NCBI GenBank assembly: GCA_013368315.1
Contig: JAACJM010000019.1
Location: forward strand, 310,001 to 374,000
From: Tetrapyrgos nigripes
Taxonomy: Eukaryota; Basidiomycota; Agaricomycetes; Agaricales; Campanellaceae
DNA length: 64,000 nucleotides
Reading direction: 5' to 3'
Below are positions 11,505 through 21,671 of the stretch, one piece after another; the stretch's first letter is position 1, and every line of letters begins with the position of its first letter. Both the position numbers and the translations under genes were made by a program. The notes below the pieces were generated by a model that made no database searches, was not told the DNA's origin, and saw nothing but the letters and a program-made list of their open reading frames with translations.

Positions 11505-12930
11505 ATGGACCTGTATTTATTAAATTCTATGCACCATGGTACGTCGCCTTGCCTTGTATAGTATTCAAGTCTCTGATCCTGGGGATACAAGGTGTGGACA
11601 TTGCAAGAAGCTTGCTCCTACTTGGAAGAATCTTGCTCAAAGCATGCAGAACAAGTTGACGATCGCGGAGGTCGACTGTGAAGCCCACAAGGCTCTGTGT
11701 AAAACACAGAATATTGAAGGATTCCCTACCCTTGTTTTCTTCACTGGAGGATCTAGAAGCGAGTATAACGGCGGCAGGAAGTTGGAGCAGCTGCGAACTT
11801 TTGCTGAGAAGGCTAGTGGAGCGTACGTGTAAACACGTTGATAATTATCCATCAGAGTCTGACTACAGATTTCATGCTTCAGTCGTACAAAAGCTATTCA
11901 AGCTTCTGAATTGGAAGGCATTGTAGCGAACGAGAAAATTGTCTATGCGTTGCTATATCCCTCTAGTTCGTATGGGCTGGTCGTACGTGTATTTCGTATT
12001 TTTTCTCCTTTTGCCTCTAATGCTCTGTCTCTTTCCAGAAAGCTTTGTCTCCTCTTTTTGCTCCACTACTAGGATCTCCAGTGGTTCACACTATTGCCGA
12101 CCCCCCTACTTCTCTCTCGGGGCGTTTCATTATCCCTGGAAGTATGGCTTGGGCACTTGTAGCCTTCAAAGATCATGATTTCCAGACACCCACTGCTGTC
12201 TATTCTTCTTCCCTATCCGCTGCCGCACTGGCTGGATCAAAATCAAAAGACCCAGAATCCATCTCCCAATGGCTCGAATACAACAAACATCCTACTATAG
12301 CTGAACTTACGCGAGACACATTCCAAGGCATTATGAACGCCCCTAGCCGACCTCTCGTCGTCCTTGTTGGTGTAACGACTTACAACAGCGTCAAAGTTGA
12401 AGCAAAGTTCCAGGAGATATCGAAGCAGTGGAGGCAGAAAACTGATGGTTCTGGAGTCTTGAGAGCTCCAGCGGGGGATCGACAGGTCATCTTTGCTTGG
12501 ATGGATTTGGACAAGTGGAAAGATTGGATGAAGTCGATGTATGGAATTACTAAAGGCTCACAGGAGTTGGGTGATCTCAAAATTGTCATTGCGGATCATC
12601 AGGTGTGCATTCATCCATCTGTTCGCCCGAGACACTCTTACAATTAGATTTGCTTAGGTCTTGAAATACTACGATACTAACGTATCGGGTGGCGACCTGA
12701 AATTGTCCTCAGACGAGATCTTCCATGCACTGGGCGCTATTGGTCAAGGCAAACTTCCAGCGAAGAATTCGGAGAACTTTGTTGAACGAATGGCTAGGGT
12801 ATGGTTTCTTTATCTTGTTTTTGACCCAAATCTTTAATACCGTTTTCTCTAGTACCTGAATGAAAAGCTCGTTAGTATCGAGTCATACGTTGTCAACAAC
12901 CCTTCTACACTCTCTGCATTGTCACGATGA
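10913..12930 (+). CDS. ER thioredoxin-domain protein (PDI-like, two CGHC domains); C-terminal membrane anchor out of frame
   Basis: Predicted ER oxidoreductase that forms or rearranges disulfides in secreted proteins. A hydrophobic signal precedes domain 1 (LTPENF, active site SPYCGHCKQF) and domain 2 (active site APWCGHCKKL, with GFPTLVFF). Then comes a long redox-inactive region. Seven exons: 10913-11198, 11256-11538, 11592-11822, 11883-11982, 12039-12602, 12658-12798, 12853-12930. They sum to 1683 nt, giving 560 residues. The frame ends at TGA 12928-12930 just where family members have a membrane helix. The expected hydrophobic helix and the tail ending NGKGERLD are encoded directly downstream in another frame (12927-13022). 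So either a recent single-base indel or a read error is present, or the protein is now soluble. Confidence 0.82.
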
Positions 12931-13447
12931 TTCTTGTAGTGATATTTATGGCGATCCGGACGTTGTTCAAAGAGGATCCGATGGACCACTATGGGAACGG
13001 CAAAGGGGAACGACTAGATTGAGGGTTTTTGGCTTGAGACTTGCTGTCTCTATTTATTGTACACTACTATTTGCGCTATCTAATGAACCGGACCAGTCAC
13101 TTATCATGCCTCTTATTTCCATCTCTTCATGGCATTGATTCCAGTCGACTGGTTTTCGCGACCAGCAGAGATAGTCTCTGTCATGCTGAATGCCCAGCTC
13201 AAAAATGATGCTTCAATCAGACACACTGCGCGTAACGCGTTGAATCGCGGGATACATATATATGACCTTCCTTTCCTAATGACTGGGTATCTACCGAAAC
13301 GGGTACTGTGAAACGGATGCAACGCTACAACCTACTAGACGATACAATACATAAAATGCTCGCTACACCCCATGCCTTAGCGTCTCTACTTCCTTATGAA
13401 CGTAGTCATTCCTTGAAGACTGACACCTGTTGAGGAATCCAAATCGT
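12931..13447. other. Lost C-terminal tail and convergent 3' region
   Basis: Bases 12927-13022 encode, in a shifted frame, a short hydrophobic segment and an acidic/basic tail that look like the original C-terminus of the PDI-like gene. The rest is the convergent 3' flank shared with the lactonase-like gene. I see no other gene. Confidence 0.6.
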
Positions 13448-15130
13448 TCAGTATACATAGTCAACTGGTATCAGATTTGCATCACACTGACCGACGGTGA
13501 GCCCAGCATTTTTGGCTGGACCTGCGATATCGACAGTCTGGGTGTTTTGGGCTTGGCCGGGAGCGTTTAAGGAGAGGACACTGATCGAGGTTGAATTTGG
13601 TTGCAGCACATACATGAAGCTAGAATACGCAAAGGTCAATCAGATCTGGCGAGAGTAGGCATGTGCACTTACTCGTTGTCGCCAACAGTGGCAATGTCAT
13701 TGTCAATCGTTGCAGTTCCATTTCCTTGGGGGTATTGCTGTTTTGTAGAGTGAGCATGGACATCACAATGTAACCAATGACAAAGACTCTACCTTGACAA
13801 GAGTACCCTTCAGGTTATCGTCGACATGGATTTCTGTCACTAACGAGGTTCCAACGTCGGTGAGGTAAAAGTTGCCAGTCTTTGGACTGAAACTAGACCA
13901 GCATGTAGCTACTTGTCCGTCGATGGCGTTCGCTGAGGATTTACCTGCAGCAACTTGAGATGCATTACCCTGAGCACCGCCCGCACTGAGGTCGAAGATA
14001 TCAAAACCAAGCCCTGCATCGGTAGCGAGGATAGCGCTCTTTCCTTTGATAAGAGTCATCGAGAAAGGTAACAATCCACCATCTGCAGGTGCTAGAGAAT
14101 TGAAATCTTGCGAAAGAGAACCATCCTGAGCCACGTCCCAGATAGCGAGGAAACCAGGAGTTGGTGGAACACCCTTGATGGAAGCAATAAGCTGAGAACC
14201 GTCTTCCGAGAAGATAATGTGGCTCGCTGTACCAGGCGGTCCGTTTGCAGGCGTGGTTTGGTTAAGACCGAGGTCTCGGTTGGTTCCTGCTATAGGGACA
14301 AGACCTTTGGTTTTGTCGACTTTGAAGCAACTAGAAGATGGTGTCAGAAAATAACAGATCTTTTTTTTAGTGAAATAAACTAACTTGACACCGTTAACTT
14401 CGCCTCCGTTCAGAGCACATACCGAATCACCGGCACTATTAAATGCTAGCGAGACGGGAAATTCTCCACCACTGCTAACAGGTAGACCAACTTGTTTCAA
14501 GGCACTCGGGTTAGCGGAGTCGATGGAGAAGAGTGATAGGGTGTTTGAGCCCGGCTAAGTTTCCGTTCAGAATGAGGTAGAGACTGCTGAGACATCAAAG
14601 CCACGTACGTTGACCGTAGCAAGCATATTAGAAGCAGCACTAGCTTTGATAGCACCTAAATAAACCAGTCAGTGCATTAGGTGGAAAATCTGGGAATACA
14701 CCAGAGGAAAACTTACCCTGGGTGAAGGTACCGTCTGGGCCAGGCGTTGCAGCACCATCATCTCCGTGCTGTCCAAATCCACCAGTGGAAATTGCTTGAC
14801 GCAAATTCTGTTTTTACATTTTTTATGCAGTCAGTGAGAGAAGCCCTTTCCAGTAACTCAAACGACATTCACCAATTTGCCATCTGCACCGATATCAGCC
14901 GAAACAACAAAGTTTCCGCTGTCTTCGTTGGTGATGACTTTTGAGAACACGAAAATCAGAAAACAGACGAAAAGTATATGAACAGAATGCTCACAGTAAG
15001 CGGCTCCCACAGCTTGACCTTGAGCAGCACCCATCGTCATCTTCTTGCCACCCTTGACTGGCCTGCTTGACACTAGAGAAGCGGAACCGAGCAAGACAGA
15101 GATGAAAACGGCAGAGAAGGAAAACTTCAT
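13448..15130 (-). CDS. Secreted lactonase-like seven-bladed beta-propeller (3-carboxymuconate cyclase-like)
   Basis: Secreted protein of the lactonase / 3-carboxymuconate cyclase-like family found in many basidiomycetes; the substrate is unknown. It starts at ATG 15130 with a signal peptide (MKFSFSAVFISVLLGSASLV) and a short basic pro-like stretch. It continues through repeated propeller blades: NEDSGNFVVSADIGADGKL, NPGSNTLSLFSI, FPVSLAFNSAGDSVCALNGG, HIIFSEDGSQLIASIKG, FSPKTGNFYLTDVG and DNDFMYVLQPNSTSISVLSL. It ends at 13448. Introns interrupt it near 14980, 14700-14880, 14570-14640, 14335-14390, 13740-13790 and 13620-13680. Two Cys near the C-terminus (WSSF region and VGQCDANL) could pair. 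Family assignment is from overall pattern, not from catalytic residues. Confidence 0.8.
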
Positions 15131-15817
15131 GTTGGATAAATAAGAACGAGTGACTTTTTGAAACAATAAAGCTGAAAGTGAAAATGAAATCGACTGGCGA
15201 ACGAATAAAACCCCGTAAGATGTGAAGAAAAGGAAAGAACGAGAGCACTGCTCCGGAAGGAAAATGAAGGTCGGTTGAGTTGCGTCTCGAAAACATCGTG
15301 CCTTTATGAGGGGGTAAAGCCAGAACAGTGTTGGGAGTTAACACATGGACAAACTGAGTGGAGGTCTCCAGGAGTCTCGTTATGGACTGATGTTGACAAG
15401 ATCATCAGCATAACCATCATTGCTGCATAATCCATGGATTGAAACTGAGTAAGCCCCAGTCACAGCATGACTTTATTGATGATCGTTACCACCGTTCCTT
15501 CTCTGGTCGTCGTGAAGAATTTGCGGGTGGCTGTATAATCATCTGTAAGCCTCGTTATCGTTGTCAGCAATCAGCACAAGTAGTGGTCCTGGCAATCGTG
15601 AAACGTGTAGCTTACAGCGCGGTTTGATCAAGATCAAGTTGACGAGGAGTGGATAAGTATCACTAAGGAACACGGTGACAAGTCAAGACCGTCATTCCAG
15701 GTAGACAGTGAAACGCCAGAAACCAGCTAATCGCACCGAGCAGAAAAACCGAAAGCTATCCTAGTTTTAGCTGTAATCATAGTCGTAAGACCAGATACAC
15801 AAAATGGAATTGAAGAT
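15131..15817. other. Intergenic region upstream of the lactonase-like gene
   Basis: Lies between the SQT1 stop (minus strand) and the lactonase-like start (minus strand), so it carries the SQT1 3' UTR and the lactonase promoter. The 63-residue plus-strand frame at 15439-15627 has no recognisable features. Confidence 0.45.
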
Positions 15818-17295
15818 CTACTGCTCTTCCTCCTCAGTCGTATATACTAGACAGGCACCATCATCACCCGCGCTAACCACAACCGAACCACCCAGCCCCA
15901 AAGAAGCTCCGAGAACAGGACCTTGATGTCCTTTATGTTCCTTCAGTAAGGTACCGGTACGCGCGTCCCATGTTTTGAGTGTCTTATCTGCTGATCCGGA
16001 CACGAATAGATGATTTTTCGGTGAAGGAACCGCGAGTAACGTCGTTACAGGATCCTAAGTAATAGAAGTGTGAATGTCAAGAAAAAACAGTATGAATTAC
16101 TGGTACACTAACCTCATGATTGACAGTCGAACGTAGACGCATCGTCTGCAAGTCCCAAATGCAGACTTTGCCATCGGTAGCACCTGTAACAGCTACGCCA
16201 GGACCGCTTGCAGAACCAGTCAGGTCAACAAATTCTATGGCTTCAATACTCTCGCCGTCAGTGTGTCCGCCGAGGGCAGTGACGATTTCCCCCTTGCTGA
16301 GACTGATGACTATTAAGCCGCCAGCTGCACCACCAACGACGGCGAGAGTTGAAGAGGCATTGACACCGAGAGAGGTGATCCCGTCAAGGTTGAAACGGGC
16401 ATCCTCAGGGGTGAGTTTGAAGACTGGGTTCGGGGAACGTGGATCCCAGAGAATAAAGGTACCATCTTGACAAGCAGATACTATCCGTTTCCCTGTGATA
16501 CGAATATCTGAGAACATACATCTTCAGACAGATCACTACGACTAACCGTCCGGGGTGAACGATGCACAATTCACCGCACCTATGTGGCCTGCAAATACCT
16601 GCATGGTATTTCCGGATGGCACTGGCGCAAAACATTAGAGCCTGAGACCTCAATTGTCAATCGAAAACTCACGTTGCCATAACCAAAGAGTTGAATCATT
16701 GGAACCTGCGAGAAGGATATTCCCTTTTGGATGCCATCGCAAAACCTACGACGTGATATAAAATTGAGATCAACGAGCAAGTGAGATGACCTACCGTCAC
16801 TTCGTCTGGACCCTGCAACTCTGTTAAAAATTCCCAATTTTTGTAGTTTTCTTGTCCAACTCTTCGCCAGAGTCTTATTTTGCCATCCATACCACCAGTA
16901 GAAACAATCTCGCCATCGTGACTCCATCCGACGCAGGTTACACTGTCCGTATGTCCTGTTAGTTTAACAATTATTTCTCCATCTGTAATGTCCCAAACAT
17001 ATCCAAGGTCGTCTTCGCCTCCAGAAACAGCAAGAGGTTCTGTAGGGTGTACAGCCACGGTGAAGACGGAAGCTTTGTGGGCATGGAAAGATTGGACAGA
17101 GTTGTCCTCCAAGGTGCTGGAAGAAGGTCCTGCGTGCATATCGCCTAGTGTGTCTGCGGCCTCGTTTTCTTCGTCATCGTCCATAGGATGGTCTCCATCA
17201 TCTTGCACTTCTGCAAGGACATCATCTTCAGTGATGAACTGATCTTCCTGAATTTCGTCGCGTTCCTGTTCGTGCTCGTGTTCGCGGGTGTCCAT
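15818..17295 (-). CDS. SQT1: Ribosome assembly WD40 chaperone Sqt1 (AAMP homologue)
   Basis: Sqt1 is the dedicated chaperone that captures nascent ribosomal protein uL16 and escorts it to pre-60S particles. The acidic N-terminus (residues about 5-60, many D/E) is typical. It is followed by WD40 blades with clear WD ends: GGEDDLGYVWDITDG, LTGHTDSVTCVGWSHDGEIV, GGMDGKIRLWRR, ISACQDG-type SACQDGTFILWDPRSP, GATDGKVCIWDLQ and SGSADKTLKTWDARTG, ending in an acidic EEEEQ tail. ATG 17295 is the first in-frame ATG (an upstream TTG is not a start). Five or so exons with introns near 16750-16795, 16625-16680, 16505-16560 and 16050-16110. It is divergent from the PDI gene at 17905. Confidence 0.87.
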
Positions 17296-17904
17296 GATAT
17301 CGAGGGGTGTCAACAATTTTTACAGAGGATGACAAGGAGAGACTCTCTTTATTTAACGCTCGACAGTGCTGGCTCTGCTGAGTAAAGAAGTGGATGAGTG
17401 ATAAAGCTGACTGAGCAGCAAAAAACTTGCTCAAAAAAAATTATCTTATCATATCGCCACGTGCGCAGACCGATCAGTAAAGTACGCGCTGGGATAAACG
17501 AGCTCATCGTCGAGGACAGCAACAGCGACGATAACACGATGAGGTCATTGCGAGGGCAGTATTTCGCCTGACTACTTGGAATTCAAGAGGTCCATCGCCT
17601 ATAGACCGGCTACCTACAGTAGCTGCGAAAATTGATGCCGCTTCCTTTTTTGGAATTTAGCTCCGGGCTGGTTTCTGGCTTACTTCTTGATTCGGGATGG
17701 GTCAGGACAGATGAGAGAAGACCGCTGCACCACTTTTCTAGTGTTGTGAAGGCTGCGTTGAAGGAGAGTGAAGGAAAAGATTGTGACCCGGCACCCCGGC
17801 ACCCTGCAATTTTCGCAGCTACTGTACTTCGGTAATGACTAAGCACTCTAATAACCATTACACGTCAGCCCGAGGAGTTACACATCTCTCTCTCTTGGAC
17901 TACC
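17296..17904. promoter_or_regulatory. Bidirectional promoter region between SQT1 and PDI genes, carrying an inverted-repeat element
   Basis: Divergent starts at 17295 and 17905. The interior 212 bp (17615-17826) is bounded by perfect 20-bp inverted repeats, so much of the promoter of one or both genes may be insertion-derived. A plus-strand frame at 17632-17835 lies wholly within the element and is not convincing as a gene. Confidence 0.5.
17615..17826. mobile_element. MITE-like element with perfect 20-bp terminal inverted repeats
   Basis: TACAGTAGCTGCGAAAATTG at 17615-17634 is repeated exactly in reverse complement at 17807-17826. The interior is short and has no transposase. I see no clear target-site duplication, so the mobilising family cannot be named. 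Confidence 0.65.
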
Positions 17905-19729
17905 ATGAGATTCTCCTTCACCGTTTTCACTGCTGCTCTCATAGCTGCAGCAAGTGCATCTAATGTCATTGACCTTACCCCTGAGAATTGGGATGAGGTT
18001 GTTGGAGCTGGCAAGTCCGGTCTAGTCGAATTGTAAGTTGTCCAGAGTTATACGTCGCGCCGTTTACTGACTGACCCGTGCTCAGTTTTGCACCTTGGTG
18101 GTAAGCCTGCCCTTCTTAGCCATTTCTGTATCTGAATAATTTCTACTACTCAGTGGACACTGCAAAGTATGCCTATTTTGTTCTCATCGAAGACAATGCT
18201 CATGCTTACATTGCTGACAGAACCTTGCCCCTATATACGAACAACTAGCAGACGCGTATGCTCACGCAAAAGACAAAGTATTCATTGCCAAGATGGATGC
18301 AGACGGCGCTGGAAAAGAGAAAGCAAAATCTTACGGTGTCACTGGATACCCTAGTGAGTATTGCTGCTACTCTGTTCTGCTCCGAATTGACCATCTTTCC
18401 TAGCATTGAAATGGTTCTCTGCTGATGGAACAGTAGAGCCTTTTGACTCTCAAAGAGACTTGGATAGTCTGGCTGCAACGTCAGTCTTAAATTGCTTTGC
18501 TTTCTTCCCTGGTTTTCACATACGTGTCCAAACTACCACAGTGTTCTCGCAAAATCTGGTGTGAAATCGAATATTAAGCCTCCTTCCCCTCCGGCATTTG
18601 ATATTCTCGACCTGCATACCTTTGATGAAGTCGTCATGGTTCGCGTCTTTTTTACTTGGGGAGTCAGAATAGTTCTAACCTTGTGACTGTGTAGGACCCT
18701 TCCAAGAACGTTCTGGTCACCTTTACTGTATGTCTTTTTTTGTTTACTGTGTTTCTCTAGCTTAACGCTTTTCCCTTAGGCTCCGTGGTGTGGTCATTGC
18801 AAAAATCTGAAACCCACGTATGAGAAAGGTGATTACACCACAATTACGCTAAACGTGAGGCTGACCAGCATTTCACAGTTGCACTCGATTTTGAGCCCGA
18901 GAGTAACTGTGTTGTTGCAAACCTTGACGCCGATGACAAGAGGAACGCCGATATTGCCAGAAAGTATGACATCAAGAGTTTCCCTACCATCAAGTTCTTC
19001 TCAACGGACAACAAGGAAGGTGAAGACTATGTGGGTGGTCGTTCAGAGGCCGACTTTGTCGAATTCCTGAACGAGAAATGTGGTACCAAGCGTGCTGTTG
19101 GAGGTGGATTGAACGATGAGGTATTTAAACCTTTGTGCTGTCTATTCGGTTTCCTTGTTTGACGACTCCGTGTGTGCAGGCCGGTCGTGTCCCTGAGCTG
19201 GACGTCCTTGCTTCCAAGTTCTTTGTTGCTACCAGTGACGCCAAGAACTCGGTCTACCAAGAAGCCCTCAGTCTGGCTACGAGCTTTGGCGAACGTTCCA
19301 AGCACTACCTTCGTGTCATGGAGAAGATTGTGAACGGAACGGAGGACTACATCGAGAAGGAAGTCAGCCGGTGGGTGAACTCCTGTGAATGTGCAAAAAT
19401 GCTGAAACTGATCAAACCTTCATTATTTTTTACTTGATATGGTACCTCAATTTGCCCTGCATCTGATTATCCTCCTTCTGTTCTCCTCCTGCTTCCGATT
19501 GACCATTCTTTTGACATGCTATGATTTCTGGCCTCGCTAAATCTGTTCATAACCCCTGTTTGGTGGATGCAGATTGGAAAGCATCCTTAGCAAGAGAACG
19601 TTGTCCTCTGCGAAGCTTGACGAAATGAAGATCAAGGCGAACATTCTCCGTACTTTTGCAGTAGAGAAGGCCAAGGAGGTCCAGGAAGGAGATGAGTCAC
19701 ATTTAAAGAGGGAGACTGCTGAACTGTAG
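17905..19729 (+). CDS. Protein disulfide isomerase with two CGHC domains and ERp29-type C-terminus
   Basis: ER foldase of the Erp38/TigA type. Signal peptide (MRFSFTVFTAALIAAASAS), domain 1 beginning VIDLTPENWDEVV with FFAPWCGHCK, domain 2 (FDILDLHTFDEVV, TAPWCGHCKNLKPTYEK, FPTIKFF), then an all-helical ERp29/Erp38 C-domain (LDVLASKFF to LRTFAVEKAKE). It ends ETAEL without HDEL/KDEL. Exons 1-4 are 17905-18032, 18086-18100, 18154-18166 and 18221-18353; the 15- and 13-nt exons together spell the first FAPWCGHCK motif. More introns follow near 18410, 18480-18540, 18640-18695, 18725-18780, 18830-18890, 19120-19180 and 19370-19572. ER retention without the usual signal is an open point. Neighbouring secretory genes suggest a general export role. 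Confidence 0.87.
18086..18100 (+). other. 15-nt microexon encoding FAPWC (part)
   Basis: TTTTGCACCTTGGTG lies between CTCAG and GTAAG. With the previous exon's final TT it reads FFAPW plus two bases of the first active-site Cys. Confidence 0.75.
18154..18166 (+). other. 13-nt microexon encoding (C)GHCK
   Basis: TGGACACTGCAAA lies between CTCAG and GTATGC. It completes the Cys codon begun in the preceding microexon and supplies Gly-His-Cys-Lys. The next exon continues NLAPIYEQL in frame. Confidence 0.75.
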
Positions 19730-20192
19730 AGGCAGAGCTACTCGTCACTTACGGCTATCGTGTATGATATTCTAGGACACGGAAAGGATTATGTACATAA
19801 ATGCGCTTTGAATTACGTGCTTGCGTCTCTGGATGCGCGGGTGTAAGACGGATAGACAAAGCCCCTGCAGTCTGAACAATTGCTTTTTCTGTAGGCCTCG
19901 TGTCTCGGTTCTCGTGATCAACGCTCAAAGCTTATCGCAGAAAGTGTGCTTTCTTGATGAAGACTTATCGATTCGGTCGCCCACAAAGAGGATCTATGCA
20001 TAAAAAGGTGAACTCGGATCACTTCTTTCAGAGCTGCTCTACACTGTAGCCACTCGACTAAAGCCAGTGACCACTCATCCTACACAGTCGTCCTCACGCG
20101 CCAAACACGCCATCTGCAGCCGTTTTCATTGATCATAGACATACGACAAAACTCTGAACACCGCGCTCCGACGCTCCCAACTAATCATCCCA
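19730..20192. other. Intergenic region between PDI and TDP2-like genes
   Basis: Both flanking genes are on the plus strand, so it holds a 3' UTR and the TDP2-like promoter. A GCATAAAAAG sequence at about 19997 could be a TATA-like element some 195 bp before the ATG. No gene is seen. Confidence 0.4.
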
Positions 20193-21170
20193 ATGAACTT
20201 CGACGACATGGCTCTTTACGATGTCAGTGACGACGAGAAGTATTATATGTGGTCACTGAAGATGTACCGCTACCGAGACGGCACACAAAGATGGAAGCAT
20301 CTCCCTGTCAGCTACGATAAACACTCAGCACCTAACCGGATCAATTTGATCACTTGGAACATCGATTTTCAGTCCCCATACCCTACCGAGAGGATGCAGG
20401 GCGCCATGAAATTCTTACAGGAGTACTTGGGGGATCCACCTAGTCCGTGTGTGATTCTTCTCCAAGAAGTCTCCAACAAAGTCTTACCCTACCTCTTGGA
20501 AGTCGAATGGATCCAAAGACATTTCCTCATCACACCCACGAGTAAAGTCAAGTGGAATGGGAAGGGAACGTATGGGCTCGTGACACTGGTTGAGAAATCC
20601 ATCCCGGTGGTGCACTCGAGCATCGTCCATTTTGCGAACAAGGTGGTGACGGATATGGAACGAGCAGTATTATTGACGGATGTAAAGTTGCGGGTCCCTG
20701 GAACGGGATCGGGGAAGGATGAGAAGTGTTTGGTTGTCAGGATTGCAAATGTCCATCTCGAGTCGCTGGGATACCTGATGGCTGTGAAAAAAAGGAGGGA
20801 ACAGTTGAAGTTTTGTGCTTGGATCGTTCGGGAGCCCGATGAGCAGCATCCGTTTCATGGGGGAGTGGTTGCAGGGGATTTTAATGCGATTGATTCGGAT
20901 TCGGACTCGCAGGTCACGGAGGAAGGATTAAAAGATCATGGACCGGAGATGGAGTTGCGAGAGCAGTTCACTTGGGGAGTCAACGATGATCGGGGAGGAT
21001 ATCCGCCTGGGAGACTCGACAAGATCGTTTACACACCGTATAGGGGGTTTCGGATGACTATACCTGAGCGACTCGGATTTGGGTTGACCATAAACAGTAG
21101 AGGGAAAGAAGAATGCGTTAGCGACCATTGCGCACTGAGCTGCAATTTGGAAGCCCAACGAAGAGGTTAG
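20193..21170 (+). CDS. TDP2-like endonuclease/exonuclease/phosphatase family protein
   Basis: Single-exon 325-residue protein of the Mg-dependent EEP fold, closest in motif layout to tyrosyl-DNA phosphodiesterase 2, which removes topoisomerase II from DNA 5' ends. Motifs in order: LITWNIDFQ (catalytic Asn), VILLQEVS (metal-binding Glu), RIANVHLESL, VVAGDFNAID (Asp/Asn) and CVSDHCALSC (terminal Asp-His). A short N-terminal segment carries YRDGTQRWKHLPVSYD. The lack of introns contrasts with its neighbours. TDP2 activity is inferred; other EEP enzymes (inositol phosphatase or RNA deadenylase type) would show the same core motifs. Confidence 0.8.
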   Translation: MNFDDMALYDVSDDEKYYMWSLKMYRYRDGTQRWKHLPVSYDKHSAPNRINLITWNIDFQSPYPTERMQGAMKFLQEYLGDPPSPCVILLQEVSNKVLPYLLEVEWIQRHFLITPTSKVKWNGKGTYGLVTLVEKSIPVVHSSIVHFANKVVTDMERAVLLTDVKLRVPGTGSGKDEKCLVVRIANVHLESLGYLMAVKKRREQLKFCAWIVREPDEQHPFHGGVVAGDFNAIDSDSDSQVTEEGLKDHGPEMELREQFTWGVNDDRGGYPPGRLDKIVYTPYRGFRMTIPERLGFGLTINSRGKEECVSDHCALSCNLEAQRRG

Positions 21171-21671
21171 GAAAGGCGAAAGGGAAAGGGAGATAAGCAG
21201 AAGGCAGGGCTGCACACTTTGCGCATCCGGCTACCGCGTCGTCAGAATCCATCCTGAGCACGTGACCGTTACGTGCGTTCCTCACTGTCAGCCATCAAGT
21301 CGAAGTTTCGCGACGTTCCGTAGGATTTCTGCGTATAACAGTCTTTATTACGGGAGAGATCACACAATATTGATAGCAAATTTGTTGGCACTAAAAATAA
21401 GGACTAGATATGCAAATTTCGAGTCCGAGTTGCTGATGCACAGCGCAGTGGAGGGCGCCACAGAGAGTGGTGCTGTGGCTCATGAAAAGAGGAAGAGGAA
21501 CAATGAGTAGGGGGACGTGCTGGGGAGAAGTGCAGATGGGCAACGTCATGAGAGCGAGAATTTGTGGAGCACGTGTATATGGGGATGTCACTATAAAAAA
21601 GGCGGCAAACTTTGATCAAACACCCCCCAAACAACGTCTCTTCTCCCACACCCTTGCTTCACAACGCAACG
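21171..21671. promoter_or_regulatory. Promoter region of the GPI-anchored protein gene
   Basis: Between the TDP2-like stop and the GPI-protein start. The distal part is unremarkable. The proximal 100 bp carries a TATA box and a C-rich leader, typical of a highly expressed secreted-protein gene. Confidence 0.45.
21592..21600 (+). promoter_or_regulatory. TATA box of the GPI-anchored protein gene
   Basis: TATAAAAAA about 72-80 bp before the ATG at 21672, followed by a C-rich leader (CACCCCCCAAAC), the usual arrangement for strongly expressed fungal genes. Confidence 0.6.

Noticed and set aside
12921..12939. 19-nt intron to rescue the PDI-like membrane tail
   Set aside because: Too short for any known spliceosomal intron of this kind; a frameshift is simpler.
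16120..16470. Plus-strand frame opposite SQT1
   Set aside because: Fully antisense to conserved WD40 blades.
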